Positions 1 through 6,633 of a stretch of 16,248 nt of DNA are shown in pieces (position 1 is the first letter of the stretch; every line of letters begins with the position of its first letter). Source of the stretch: Verrucomicrobiota bacterium (GTDB taxonomy: Bacteria; Verrucomicrobiota; Verrucomicrobiia; Limisphaerales; AV2); the NCBI GenBank assembly GCA_003219345.1, contig QHOP01000061.1:1-16248 (forward strand), read 5' to 3'. The translations under genes and the position numbers were made by a program. The notes beneath the pieces were generated by a model. That model was not told the DNA's origin. It did not search any database and saw only the letters and a program-made list of their open reading frames with translations.

Positions 1-25
1 TGTTGCCTCCAGCGATTTGTTAGGG
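1..25. repeat. Partial attC site (outer arm) at left edge
   Basis: The first 25 bases align without gaps to the L'/R' arm of the attC at 221-309 (positions 285-309), with about 18 of 25 bases identical. It ends in the core box GTTAGGG at 19-25, close to the attC consensus GTTRRRY. Positions 19-29 (GTTAGGGATGC) are an exact inverted repeat of 217-227, marking the two ends of one cassette. In the frame that the complete attC sites use for their N-terminal tag, this copy runs into TAG at 21-23, so it cannot pass translation in that frame into the adjoining cassette. The rest of the site is outside the window. Confidence 0.7.
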
Positions 26-220
26 ATGCGATTCGGGGTCTGGCGTGTGGACATAGAAGCCTACACTGGCCTGTTTCCAACGCTCGGCATGGCTCAGGTG
101 TGGATCGACTGTAGCGCACAAAAGAATGCCTGCGTGGTCCACGATCTCGACGAAATCAAAATGACGCCAAAATATCCCAGGGCAGACAGGCGGTCTTTCT
201 ATGGAATACACAAGCAGCAT
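20..220 (-). CDS. Cassette ORF, hypothetical protein (strand uncertain)
   Basis: This 66-residue minus-strand ORF starts at an ATG (220-218) immediately after the core box and ends with a TAA inside the opposite core box, the compact layout typical of integron cassettes. The product has alternating hydrophobic and acidic stretches (around FVEIVDHAGILLCATVD) and no family I recognise. A 66-residue ORF also lies on the plus strand at 26-226 in the exactly mirrored frame, starting at ATG 26 just after GTTAGGG and stopping at TAA 224-226. The symmetry exists because the 11-bp inverted repeat supplies a start on one strand and a stop on the other. Codon composition does not separate them: by hand, G or C in the third position is about 63% for plus and 55% for minus. 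I list the minus strand because the attC stem asymmetry points that way, but either or neither could be expressed. Confidence 0.4.
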   Translation of the reverse strand: MLLVYSIERPPVCPGIFWRHFDFVEIVDHAGILLCATVDPHLSHAERWKQASVGFYVHTPDPESHP

Positions 221-309
221 CCCTAACGACCAAGCTGAGCCACCGGAAAGAAAACCATGAGTGAAAAACCTGAAAGCGATGCCCGGTTGGCTCAAGCGAC
301 TGGTTCGGC
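221..309. repeat. attC recombination site 1 (89 bp) with embedded start codon
   Basis: Outer core boxes are CCCTAAC (221-227) and GTTCGGC (303-309). Inner arms are GCTGAGCCACCGG (234-246) and CCGGTTGGCTCAAGC (283-297), which pair apart from two unpaired bases on the right arm. That pattern of paired outer and inner boxes with a few extrahelical bases is the attC signature. The central 36 bases hold a purine-rich GGAAAG and an ATG at 257-259 that opens the ORF 257-499. Because the extra bases sit on the plus-strand 3' arm, the site looks oriented leftward (R' at 227-221). Site 2 is the same length and largely identical. Confidence 0.85.
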
Positions 310-499
310 ATCGGTAAAGAAACCAAGACTCTTATATTTCGAGGAAGCCCTTGATGGGGCCGGCGGATGGTGCTTCGCCCCTGACAAAGTGGAGCACATC
401 ATTGACGTAGAAAATATGCGACACGGCGAAACAGCATCTATCGAATTCAAGTGCGTCTTCATGACCGATGAGGAAGTCGCTGCCGTCCCAGAAGTATAG
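257..499 (+). CDS. Cassette-encoded hypothetical protein starting inside attC 1
   Basis: 80 residues, family not recognised. The ATG lies in the central loop of the attC at 221-309, 7 bases after GGAAAG. The first 19 residues (MSEKPESDARLAQATGSAS) are encoded by the attC itself and nearly match those of the next cassette ORF. The remaining 61 residues are cassette-specific and acidic, ending with a TDEEVAAVPE-like tail common in small hypothetical proteins. The cassette-specific part has no in-frame ATG until residue 54, so the attC start appears necessary. The stop (497-499) lies 2 bases before the next attC core. If cassettes are oriented leftward, as the stem suggests, the whole ORF sits in one cassette in antisense orientation. 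If rightward, the tag is borrowed from the preceding cassette. Confidence 0.65.
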   Translation: MSEKPESDARLAQATGSASVKKPRLLYFEEALDGAGGWCFAPDKVEHIIDVENMRHGETASIEFKCVFMTDEEVAAVPEV

Positions 500-501
500 A
501 T

Positions 502-590
502 GCCGAACGAAAAAGCTGAGCCACCGGAGAAAAAGCCATGAGCAACAGACCTGAAAGCGATACCCGGTTGGCTCAAGCGGCTGGTTCGGC
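502..590. repeat. attC recombination site 2 (89 bp) with embedded start codon
   Basis: Core boxes are GCCGAAC (502-508) and GTTCGGC (584-590), perfectly complementary. Inner arms are GCTGAGCCACCGG (515-527) and CCGGTTGGCTCAAGC (564-578). It has the same length as attC 1 and the same two unpaired bases on the right arm. The central part has GGAG (526-529) eight bases before the ATG at 538. Differences from attC 1 cluster in the loop (530-562) and in the outer spacers. The stem arms are unchanged, as expected for a site recognised by its folded structure. Core boxes deviate from GTTRRRY by a C at the first R, which removes an in-frame stop. Confidence 0.85.
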
Positions 591-750
591 GTCTTGCGAT
601 TGGCTGCCGAATCGCGCTTTCGACACGATAAAATGTGGGCGCAAACCTGTGGTGATGCATTGCAGTGGACTTTTCTACTGCAAGCGCCACGCCGAGAAAA
701 TGCGCGCTGCCGGCTACCAACTCACCAGCATTGTGACGCCGAACAGTTAA
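538..750 (+). CDS. Cassette-encoded small Cys/His protein starting inside attC 2
   Basis: 70 residues. Residues 1-19 come from attC 2 and are close to the tag of the upstream ORF (MSNRPESDTRLAQAAGSAS). The cassette-specific part has two cysteine-containing groups (CGRKPVVMHC, then YCKRHAEKM), a C...C...CxxH spacing reminiscent of small zinc-binding proteins, although metal binding is inference. The ATG at 538 follows GGAG by eight bases. No in-frame ATG occurs in the cassette-specific part until the middle of the Cys motif, so translation seems to depend on the attC start. The stop TAA at 748-750 falls just beyond the core box GCCGAAC (738-744), so the last two codons are flank-encoded. Confidence 0.6.
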   Translation: MSNRPESDTRLAQAAGSASCDWLPNRAFDTIKCGRKPVVMHCSGLFYCKRHAEKMRAAGYQLTSIVTPNS

Positions 751-762
751 AGTGAGCCTAAG
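738..762. repeat. Half attC or attI-like site next to intI
   Basis: GCCGAAC (738-744) followed after nine bases by GAGCC (754-758) reproduces the left arm of attC 1 and 2 with identical spacing, but no matching right arm follows. Positions 735-744 are a 10-bp inverted repeat of 584-593, the other end of this cassette. This is either a truncated attC at the end of the array or the attI of this integron, into which the first leftward cassette was inserted. The rest of the gap (763-854) holds a TTGACA at 818-823 with no convincing -10 at proper distance and no recognisable gene. Confidence 0.5.
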
Positions 763-854
763 GACTGAGGTGCTATTGGCCCTATTTTCATATTGTGATT
801 TAAGGTTAATTGCTTTATTGACAGCGGCAAGCTCGTATTTCCTGTGAAATAGCC

Positions 855-1879
855 ATGCCGACGAAAGCCGCACCTGCCGAAACGCTGCGCGCACCCACGC
901 TGGACGCGCCATCGAAGCCGCCGCGCATGTTGACGGATGTGTTTCGGGAGCAGTTGCGGCTCAGGCGCTACGCACTTCGCACCGAAGAGACATATATGTG
1001 GGCTGGACGCGGGATTTTATCCGGTTTCATCGGGGGCGGCATCCGCGCGAGATGGGAGGCAGCGAAGTGCGGGCGTATTTAACGTATCTTGCCAGCGAAC
1101 GCAACGTCGCGGCCGCAACGCAGCGCCAAGCGCTCAATGCCCTCGTCTCTTTGTATGCTTTGGCGCTGGAGAAGCCGCTGGGTGACTTAGGGGAGTTTGC
1201 GCGCGCGAAAACGAAGGCGCGCGTGCCTGAAGTGTTGACTCAGGATGCAGCGCGCCGTCTGGTGTCGGCATTGCCGGCGGTGTATCGGATGATGGGCCAG
1301 TTGTTGTACGGGGCTGGGTTGCGGCTTTTGGAAATGCTGCGGCTCCGGGTCAAGGACGTGGATTTTGGCAACGGACTGGTGATCGTTCGGCATGGCAAGG
1401 GCGGAAAGGATCGGCGGACGATGCTGCCCAACCGCCTGAAGCCAGAACTGCAGGGGCATTTGGAGCGGGTGAAGCTGACGCACGAGCGCGATTTGGCTGA
1501 GGGGTTTGGCCGGGTGGCTTTGCCCTTTGCGCTGGCGCAGAAGTATCCGAACGCAGATCGACAGTGGGCCTGGCAATATGTATTTCCGGCGGCACAACGG
1601 AGCCTGGACCCACGCACGGGAATCGAGCGCCGACATCATGTGGACGAGTACAGCGTGCAACGGGCGGTAAGAAAGGCGGCCACGCTGGCGGGATTGGATG
1701 GACGAAAAGTGACGCCGCATACCTTGCGCCATTCGTTTGCCACTCATCTTCTGGAAAGCGGTTACGACATCCGAACCGTTCAAGAACTGCTCGGACACAA
1801 GGACGTGGCGACGACGCAAATTTATACGCACGTGATGCAGAAACTGGGGTTGGGAGTCAGGAGTCCGCTGGACGGGTGA
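855..1879 (+). pseudogene. intI: Integron integrase (tyrosine recombinase), frameshifted
   Basis: IntI recombines attI and attC sites. The gene reads in one frame from ATG 855 to about 998 (N-terminal SAM-like part, LTDVFREQLRLRRYALRTEE) and continues in another frame from about 1001 to TGA 1879. Aligned to the family, the join should read TYM-GW. Two extra bases (TG at 999-1000) break it, and the first frame ends 28 codons later at TAA 1080-1082. The second part (293 codons counted from GTG 998) has the catalytic set R109, H241, R244, H267 and Y276. It also has the IntI-specific extra patch (ALPFALAQKYPNADRQWAWQ, ending in RRHHVDE) that separates integron integrases from XerC/D, and the typical GVRSPLD end. 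A truncated protein from GTG 998 would lack part of the N-terminal DNA-binding domain. A sequencing error in a short TATATGTG tract is possible. Confidence 0.9.
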
Positions 1880-1899
1880 GTTCGGGTCTGGGGTTCAGC

Positions 1900-1991
1900 G
1901 TTGAATGTTTAAGGTTGAGCGTTGAATGTTTTTTCCGAGCAAGAGAGCGGCGAACAACCAACATCCAACGTTCAACATTCAACATTCAACA
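1900..1991. repeat. Heptad inverted repeat between convergent intI and ftsK
   Basis: On the plus strand, 1900-1934 is five 7-bp units of the form GTTGAAT with variants. At 1962-1991 the complementary strand carries further units (GTTGAAT, GTTGAAC, GTTGGAT). The two halves can pair into a long imperfect stem separated by about 27 bases. It ends 6 bases before the ftsK stop codon on the minus strand, so it may serve as a bidirectional terminator, though only one side has a T run (1928-1934). Similar period-7 tracts occur at 4775-4833, 8604-8631 and 11471-11552. Confidence 0.7.
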
Positions 1992-1997
1992 TCGGGC

Positions 1998-4658
1998 CTA
2001 TTGTCCCTGTCCGTCGGCGCCGGTGCCGTCGAGGTCAATCAGAATGTCGCGCGGTTCGGCGCCTTTGCTCGGGCCGACGATGCCGCGGTTCTCCAGTTCG
2101 TCCATGATGCGCGCCGCGCGCGTGTAGCCGAGGCGCAGTCGGCGCTGAAGGAGCGAGACGCTCGCCTTTTGTTCGCTGCGGATGACTTCGATGCACTCCT
2201 GGATCAGGTCCTCGTCTTCGTCGATGCCGTTTTCGCCGTCGAGGCTGCTCAGCGGTTTGGAGAGTTGCTGGTGGATTTCCATCTCGTAACTCGGTTTGCC
2301 CTGCCGGGCGATGAATTCGACGATGCGATTGGTCTCCTGGTCAGTGATGAGCGCGCCCTGGGCGCGGACGAATTTCGCGGAGCCGGGCGGCAGATAGAGC
2401 ATGTCGCCTTTGCCGAGCAGTTTGTCGGCGCCCATCCCGTCCAGGATCGTGCGCGAGTCCACCTTCGCCGCGACCTGAAAGGCGATGCGCGCCGGGATGT
2501 TCGCCTTGATCACGCCGGTGATGACGTCCACGCTGGGCCGTTGCGTGGCGACGATGCAATGAATGCCGGCGGCGCGGGCCATTTGCGTGATGCGGGCGAT
2601 GGCCATTTCCACGTCGGCGGGCGCGACGAGCATCAAGTCCGCGAGTTCGTCGATGATGACCACGATGTAACTGAGCTTCTCCGGAATGACGATGTCATCG
2701 TCGCGTGGAACGACGATTTCCTCGTCCACTTCGACCGCGAACCCGTCCGCGCCGGCCTCGATTTTTTCTTTTCTGGCCTTGAGCGGCAGTTCGGGTTCGG
2801 TTCTGGGCAGGGGTATGTCCTTGGGCCGTTCGTTGAATGATTTGATGTTGCGGACGCCGACTCGGGCGAAAATCTGATAGCGCTTCTCCATTTCATTGAC
2901 GACCCAACGCAGCGCGAGGATCACTTTTTTTGGATCGGTCACGACCGGGACGACGAGGTGCGGCAGGGCGTTGTATTGCTGCAGCTCGACGACCTTCGGG
3001 TCAATCATCACGAAGCGGAGCTGGTCGGGCGAAAAGCGGTAGAGCAGGGAGGTGATAATGGCGTTGATGCAAACGGATTTGCCGGAGCCGGTGCTGCCGG
3101 CGATGAGCAGGTGCGGCATCTCCGTGAGGTCAGCGACAATCGGGTGGCCGTAAACGTCTTTGCCGAGCGCGAGCGGGATGCGCGCCCGGGTGCTGCGCCA
3201 TTCCTCGGATTCGAGCAGATCACGAATGATCACCTTCGTCTTGATGATGTTGGGAACTTCAAAGCCGACGGAGCTTTTGCCGGGAACAGGCGCGAGGATG
3301 TGGATGCGCTCGGCTTTGAGCGCGGCGGCAATGTTGTTGTTCAGGGCGGTGATTTTTTCGAGCTTCACCCCCGGCGCAGGATGCAGTTCGTAACGCGTGA
3401 TGGTGGGGCCTTTGGTGATGTCGCCGAGGGCGACTTCAATGTCGAACTGCGCGAGGGTCTGTTGAATGAGCCGCGCGTTGGCCATCAGGTCTTCCTTCGA
3501 TTCGGTCGGGCGAACGGCGGGGTCCGGGTAATTGAGCAAATCAAACAGCGGCAACTGGTAATTGCCGATGAGCGGCGTGGCGGCGACGGCGATGGGCTTG
3601 GGTTTCTTCGGCTGGGTCCTTGGCTTGGGGGGCGGCTCGGCTGGCAGGTGGACGACCGGCAGCGCTTCGACGGCCGTCTTTTCGTCCACGACAACCGTTT
3701 TATCCTTTCCGGAAACGGCGGCTTTCGGTGGTTCAGCAGTCGGCTCTTCTGTTTTCGGTTCCTTTGCTTTTTCTTTTGGTTTGCCGAGGATGTCCTGTGC
3801 GGTTGCGGCAACAATCTCTTTCGCCGGGATTACCTCACCTTCAACGCCGGCAGGCTGTCCGGTTTCAGGCTCAGGCGCGTTACTCCTGGACCGCAGGCCG
3901 GAGGGGAACGACGGCTTGGTTTGAGGCAGGCTGAGATCGCGGACGGTCGGTTCAGGGACCGGCTGCAGGTCGGCGCCGAGGCCGGCTTTGGCGACCTGTT
4001 CCTGCAGTTTTTTGGCCTGGCGTTCCAGTTCGCGCGCGCGGCGTTCGAGCGCTCGATCCTCATCGGGGACATCCTTTTCCGCTTCAGCCGGTTCACCGGG
4101 CAACAGGCCGCGCAACCATTCGCCGAGTTGAAAATTGGTCAGGAACAGGAGACTGATGAAATAAAGCGTGGTGAAAATGATGGTCGCGCCGACGGAACCG
4201 AAGTGGCCGAACAGATATTTGTTCATCATCAGCCCGACCCAGCCCCCAACGGAAGTCGCGTTATAGTTCCGCTGCCAGTGGGCGAGGAAAGCCACCGGTT
4301 TGTTCAGATCGAGCAGGCCCATGCCGCACAGCAGCAGAGTGGTCGCCCAGACCCAGCGGCGATGGAAGTAGGCCATCCAATGAAACAGATAACTGAGGCC
4401 GAAACAGAAGAGGAGAATCGGCAGAAGATAAGCGCCGGCGCCGAACAAAAAAAAGAGTAGGAACCCAATCCAGGCGCCGACCTGGCCGATCCAGTTGTGG
4501 GTGGTGAGGTTGGGCTCGGTGCTGTTGACGGAGACGTCCCGGGGGTCGTACGAGAGCAAAGCGACGAGCGTGAGCACGGACACCGCGATGAGCGCGATGC
4601 CGATGATGTCGCCAAAGCCGCGCGCGTGAACCTGGTTGGACGATGCTTTACGAGCCAT
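1998..4658 (-). CDS. ftsK: DNA translocase FtsK
   Basis: 886 residues from ATG 4658. FtsK anchors at the division septum and pumps chromosomal DNA, helping dimer resolution by Xer recombinases near dif. Visible domains are an N-terminal four-helix membrane region (about residues 17-180), a charged coiled stretch (195-225), a Pro/Lys/Glu-rich linker (230-360), the alpha domain (365-470), and the RecA-like motor with Walker A GSTGSGKS (521-528), Walker B VVIIDE (666-671) and the ATQRPSVDVITG sensor region (704-715). A C-terminal winged-helix gamma domain (about 816-875) would read KOPS-type sequences. The ORF stays open to 4817, but residues upstream of 4658 look like read-through of a repeat-bearing intergenic region, and MARK fits the usual start. 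A GTPase-like alternative does not fit. The gene is divergent from the downstream YihY gene and convergent with intI. Confidence 0.97.
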   Translation of the reverse strand: MARKASSNQVHARGFGDIIGIALIAVSVLTLVALLSYDPRDVSVNSTEPNLTTHNWIGQVGAWIGFLLFFLFGAGAYLLPILLFCFGLSYLFHWMAYFHRRWVWATTLLLCGMGLLDLNKPVAFLAHWQRNYNATSVGGWVGLMMNKYLFGHFGSVGATIIFTTLYFISLLFLTNFQLGEWLRGLLPGEPAEAEKDVPDEDRALERRARELERQAKKLQEQVAKAGLGADLQPVPEPTVRDLSLPQTKPSFPSGLRSRSNAPEPETGQPAGVEGEVIPAKEIVAATAQDILGKPKEKAKEPKTEEPTAEPPKAAVSGKDKTVVVDEKTAVEALPVVHLPAEPPPKPRTQPKKPKPIAVAATPLIGNYQLPLFDLLNYPDPAVRPTESKEDLMANARLIQQTLAQFDIEVALGDITKGPTITRYELHPAPGVKLEKITALNNNIAAALKAERIHILAPVPGKSSVGFEVPNIIKTKVIIRDLLESEEWRSTRARIPLALGKDVYGHPIVADLTEMPHLLIAGSTGSGKSVCINAIITSLLYRFSPDQLRFVMIDPKVVELQQYNALPHLVVPVVTDPKKVILALRWVVNEMEKRYQIFARVGVRNIKSFNERPKDIPLPRTEPELPLKARKEKIEAGADGFAVEVDEEIVVPRDDDIVIPEKLSYIVVIIDELADLMLVAPADVEMAIARITQMARAAGIHCIVATQRPSVDVITGVIKANIPARIAFQVAAKVDSRTILDGMGADKLLGKGDMLYLPPGSAKFVRAQGALITDQETNRIVEFIARQGKPSYEMEIHQQLSKPLSSLDGENGIDEDEDLIQECIEVIRSEQKASVSLLQRRLRLGYTRAARIMDELENRGIVGPSKGAEPRDILIDLDGTGADGQGQ

Positions 4659-4774
4659 GCGCGCAAGCCTAAGGCACGACATTTCAAAGTTCAACTCGCG
4701 GTTTGTTCCGGATCGAGGGTCGGTCGGCGGTCGAGCGAAGGGAGCAACCCGCTGGTCAGCAACGCACAGCGGAC

Positions 4775-4833
4775 AACCGGGAACCACCAAGAACAACTTT
4801 GAACCTTGAACGCGCAACGCGGAACTCTACACT
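4775..4833. repeat. Period-7 AAC-rich repeat in the ftsK/yihY divergent gap
   Basis: Starting at 4775 the sequence is a run of 7-bp units beginning with AAC (for example AACCTTG, AACGCGC, AACGCGG, AACTCTA) with one slipped unit near 4790. It fills the centre of the 184-bp gap between the divergent ftsK and YihY-family genes, where the promoters of both should lie. No clear -35/-10 pair stands out. A GGAG at 4836-4839 just upstream of ATG 4843 can serve as ribosome-binding site for the rightward gene. Confidence 0.5.
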
Positions 4834-4842
4834 GGCGGAGCA

Positions 4843-6549
4843 ATGGTCAAAGATTCCGTCTCGCGAGTCAAAAAATTCCAGGCCGAAGCCCAGGCCTTGC
4901 TAGATGAACAGGGGATGGTTCTGGTGGACGAGGCGCGGCTGCACCCCTTACGAAGGTTCATCCATTTCTGGGTGCTGGTAGGAAAGAGCTTTGTGCGCAA
5001 CCGGTGTCCCGTGCGCGCCTCGGCGCTGGCCTACACGACGCTGCTGGCGTTGATCCCGCTGCTGGCGGTGGGATTGGGCGTGTCCACCAAACTGCTTCAA
5101 AGCAGCGATGATCAACAGGCCGAACTGATTCAAACGGTCGTGGACGAACTGGCGCCCCAGTTGGGCCTGGTTCCGGCGACGGCCGAGGAAAAGGAGTCGG
5201 CCCGGAGTCGGATTGTGGAAAAGATTGGAGCCGCGCTGCCCCGACTGGCGGAGAGCAGCGGCCAGGAGCGCACCCGCCTGGTCAACCAGTTGGCCGCTGA
5301 ACTGGTTCCACTCAAAGACGCAGCCGCCGGCCAGGAAGCCGGCGCGGGCTACGGACGCAAGATCGCCAAACAGATCGAGGAATTGTTGCCGCGCCTCGCG
5401 AAGGCCACCGAACAACGCCGGGCCAAGCTTGTCGAGAAGCTGGCGGACCAACTGACCTCGCTGGTTCTCCGCGCCACTCATGGCGAGGACGAGTCCAGCC
5501 AGAAGGTGGTGGAGACGATCCGGACGTTCATCGGCAACGTTCACAGCGGCGCCCTTGGCCTGGTCGGCACCGTGGCGCTGGTCTTTGTGGCGATTGGGCT
5601 GCTCAGCACCATCGAAGCGACGTTCAACGATATCTGGGGCGTGCCGCGCGGGCGGAACTGGTTTGTGCGGATCATTCATTACTGGGCGGCCGTCACGCTC
5701 GGGCCGCTGGTGGTGATTCTCGTGATGGGGCTTGCCATCGGCTCGCGGTTTCAGGCCGCGCAGGACCTGATCGAGGAGACGCCGATCGTCGGCGGACTGT
5801 TGTTCAAGATGATTCCCTTTTTCCTCCTGTGTGGTTCATTCACGCTCTTGTATCAGTTCATGCCCAATACGCGGGTGAACTGGCAGGCGGCCGCGTTCGG
5901 CGGGCTGGTCGCGGGCGCCCTTTGGATCCTCAACGGCAATTTTAACGCCCTGTTCACCTCGCGGGTCATTTCGGCGAGCAAGATTTACGGTTCACTCAGC
6001 GCCATACCGATCCTGCTCTTTGGCCTGTACCTCTCCTGGACGATCCTGCTGTTCGGCGCGCAAGTGGCCTACGCCTATCAGAACCGACGGGCGTACCTTC
6101 AGGAAAAACAGGCCGAAAACGTCAATCAGCGCGGTCGCGAATTCATCGCGCTGCGGCTGATGACGCTAGTCGGACAGAAATTCCATCGGGGCGAGCTGCC
6201 GCCCACGGTGGGGGAGGTTTCCGAATCGCTTTCGGTGTCGAGCCGTCTGGTCAGCCAGATCATCCAACCGCTGCTGCAGCGCAACTTGCTGGCGGAAGTC
6301 GCCACACCGGAGACGGCGTATTGTCCCGCGCGGCCGCTTGACCGAATTTCTTATGAGGACATCCTTCACGCCCTGCGCGCCGGTCTGGGACACGAACCGG
6401 CGACGCGCGAGGAGCCGGCGCGCGAGCTGGTGCGCGGCGCGTTTGACGATATCCACCAATCCGAACAGCGCGTGGCCAGGGCCGTCACCTTGCAGGCCAT
6501 GGTGGAGCGCATAGAAGCACAAGGCCGCACCGCGGCGGACGCCGGTTGA
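4843..6549 (+). CDS. YihY/BrkB-family inner membrane protein with helical insert
   Basis: 568 residues. This family (once mislabelled RNase BN or virulence factor BrkB) consists of polytopic inner-membrane proteins of uncertain transport or envelope function. The family core is visible: RASALAYTTLLALIPLLAV (first helix, about 58-77), GTVALVFVAIGLLSTIEATFNDIW (242-265), then further helices to about residue 430 with FMPNTRVNWQAAAFGGLVAG and SKIYGSLSAIPILLFGLYLSW. Between helix 1 and helix 2, where typical members have a short periplasmic loop, there is a roughly 150-residue charged helical insert containing two 34-residue repeats (124-157 and 174-207, 15 identities). The C-terminus (about 445-568) resembles a winged-helix domain followed by a charged tail, also seen in some family members. 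The start follows GGAG closely. Confidence 0.9.
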   Translation: MVKDSVSRVKKFQAEAQALLDEQGMVLVDEARLHPLRRFIHFWVLVGKSFVRNRCPVRASALAYTTLLALIPLLAVGLGVSTKLLQSSDDQQAELIQTVVDELAPQLGLVPATAEEKESARSRIVEKIGAALPRLAESSGQERTRLVNQLAAELVPLKDAAAGQEAGAGYGRKIAKQIEELLPRLAKATEQRRAKLVEKLADQLTSLVLRATHGEDESSQKVVETIRTFIGNVHSGALGLVGTVALVFVAIGLLSTIEATFNDIWGVPRGRNWFVRIIHYWAAVTLGPLVVILVMGLAIGSRFQAAQDLIEETPIVGGLLFKMIPFFLLCGSFTLLYQFMPNTRVNWQAAAFGGLVAGALWILNGNFNALFTSRVISASKIYGSLSAIPILLFGLYLSWTILLFGAQVAYAYQNRRAYLQEKQAENVNQRGREFIALRLMTLVGQKFHRGELPPTVGEVSESLSVSSRLVSQIIQPLLQRNLLAEVATPETAYCPARPLDRISYEDILHALRAGLGHEPATREEPARELVRGAFDDIHQSEQRVARAVTLQAMVERIEAQGRTAADAG

Positions 6550-6598
6550 TTTGTTTGGGGCGCAGAATCCCGGTTCGGTGTTCGATGAGAATCGAGGC

Positions 6599-6627
6599 TT
6601 GGCACTGTTTTTGGATTTTTCTAATCT
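6599..6627 (+). promoter_or_regulatory. Weak sigma70-like promoter candidate
   Basis: TTGGCA (6599-6604) and TAATCT (6622-6627) are separated by 17 bases in the 84-bp gap after the YihY-family gene. The -35 matches five of six consensus bases, the -10 only three. If used, transcription would begin near 6634, at the GTG of the next gene, implying a nearly leaderless message. This would fit the absence of a Shine-Dalgarno sequence there, but remains weak. Confidence 0.25.
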
Positions 6628-6633
6628 GACCGG

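Larger units (their letters stand above)
1..1879. mobile_element. Chromosomal integron remnant: cassette array plus frameshifted intI
   Basis: The region combines an integron-type tyrosine recombinase with at least two complete attC sites (221-309, 502-590), the end of a third at the left edge (1-25) and a half site next to intI (738-762). The unique segments between them (20-227, 304-508, 585-744) are each bounded by 10-11 bp inverted repeats, as expected when the core boxes at a cassette's two ends derive from one circular cassette. The array continues off the left edge. intI reads rightward and the array lies on its 5' side, the usual place. The attC stems carry their unpaired extra bases on the 3' arm of the plus strand, which by the usual rule means cassettes oriented leftward, away from intI. 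Yet the best cassette ORFs read rightward. The frameshift in intI suggests the system is no longer self-active unless another recombinase acts in trans. Confidence 0.85.

Noticed and set aside
257..750. Tandem paralogous genes from recent gene duplication
   Set aside because: The similarity is limited to the attC-encoded first 19 residues and the flanking stem; the rest of the two proteins is unrelated, so this is attC repetition.
818..850. TTGACA upstream of intI as promoter
   Set aside because: No TATAAT-like hexamer at proper spacing, and no LexA-type box was found near it.
292..912. 206-codon minus-strand ORF across two cassettes, attC 2 and the intI start
   Set aside because: It crosses attC and core sites, is Ser/Arg-rich and overlaps better plus-strand ORFs. 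It is open because of antisense codon bias.
855..1879. XerC/XerD-type recombinase
   Set aside because: The extra KYPNADRQWAWQ...RRHHVDE segment and the GVRSPLD end are specific to integron integrases.
1900..1991. Possible CRISPR-like array
   Set aside because: Units are 7 bp and contiguous with no spacers, and there are no cas genes.
1926..4460. Long plus-strand ORFs of 304 and 500 codons
   Set aside because: Antisense shadows of ftsK, with Arg/Gly/Asp-rich low-complexity products; the minus strand carries unambiguous FtsK motifs.
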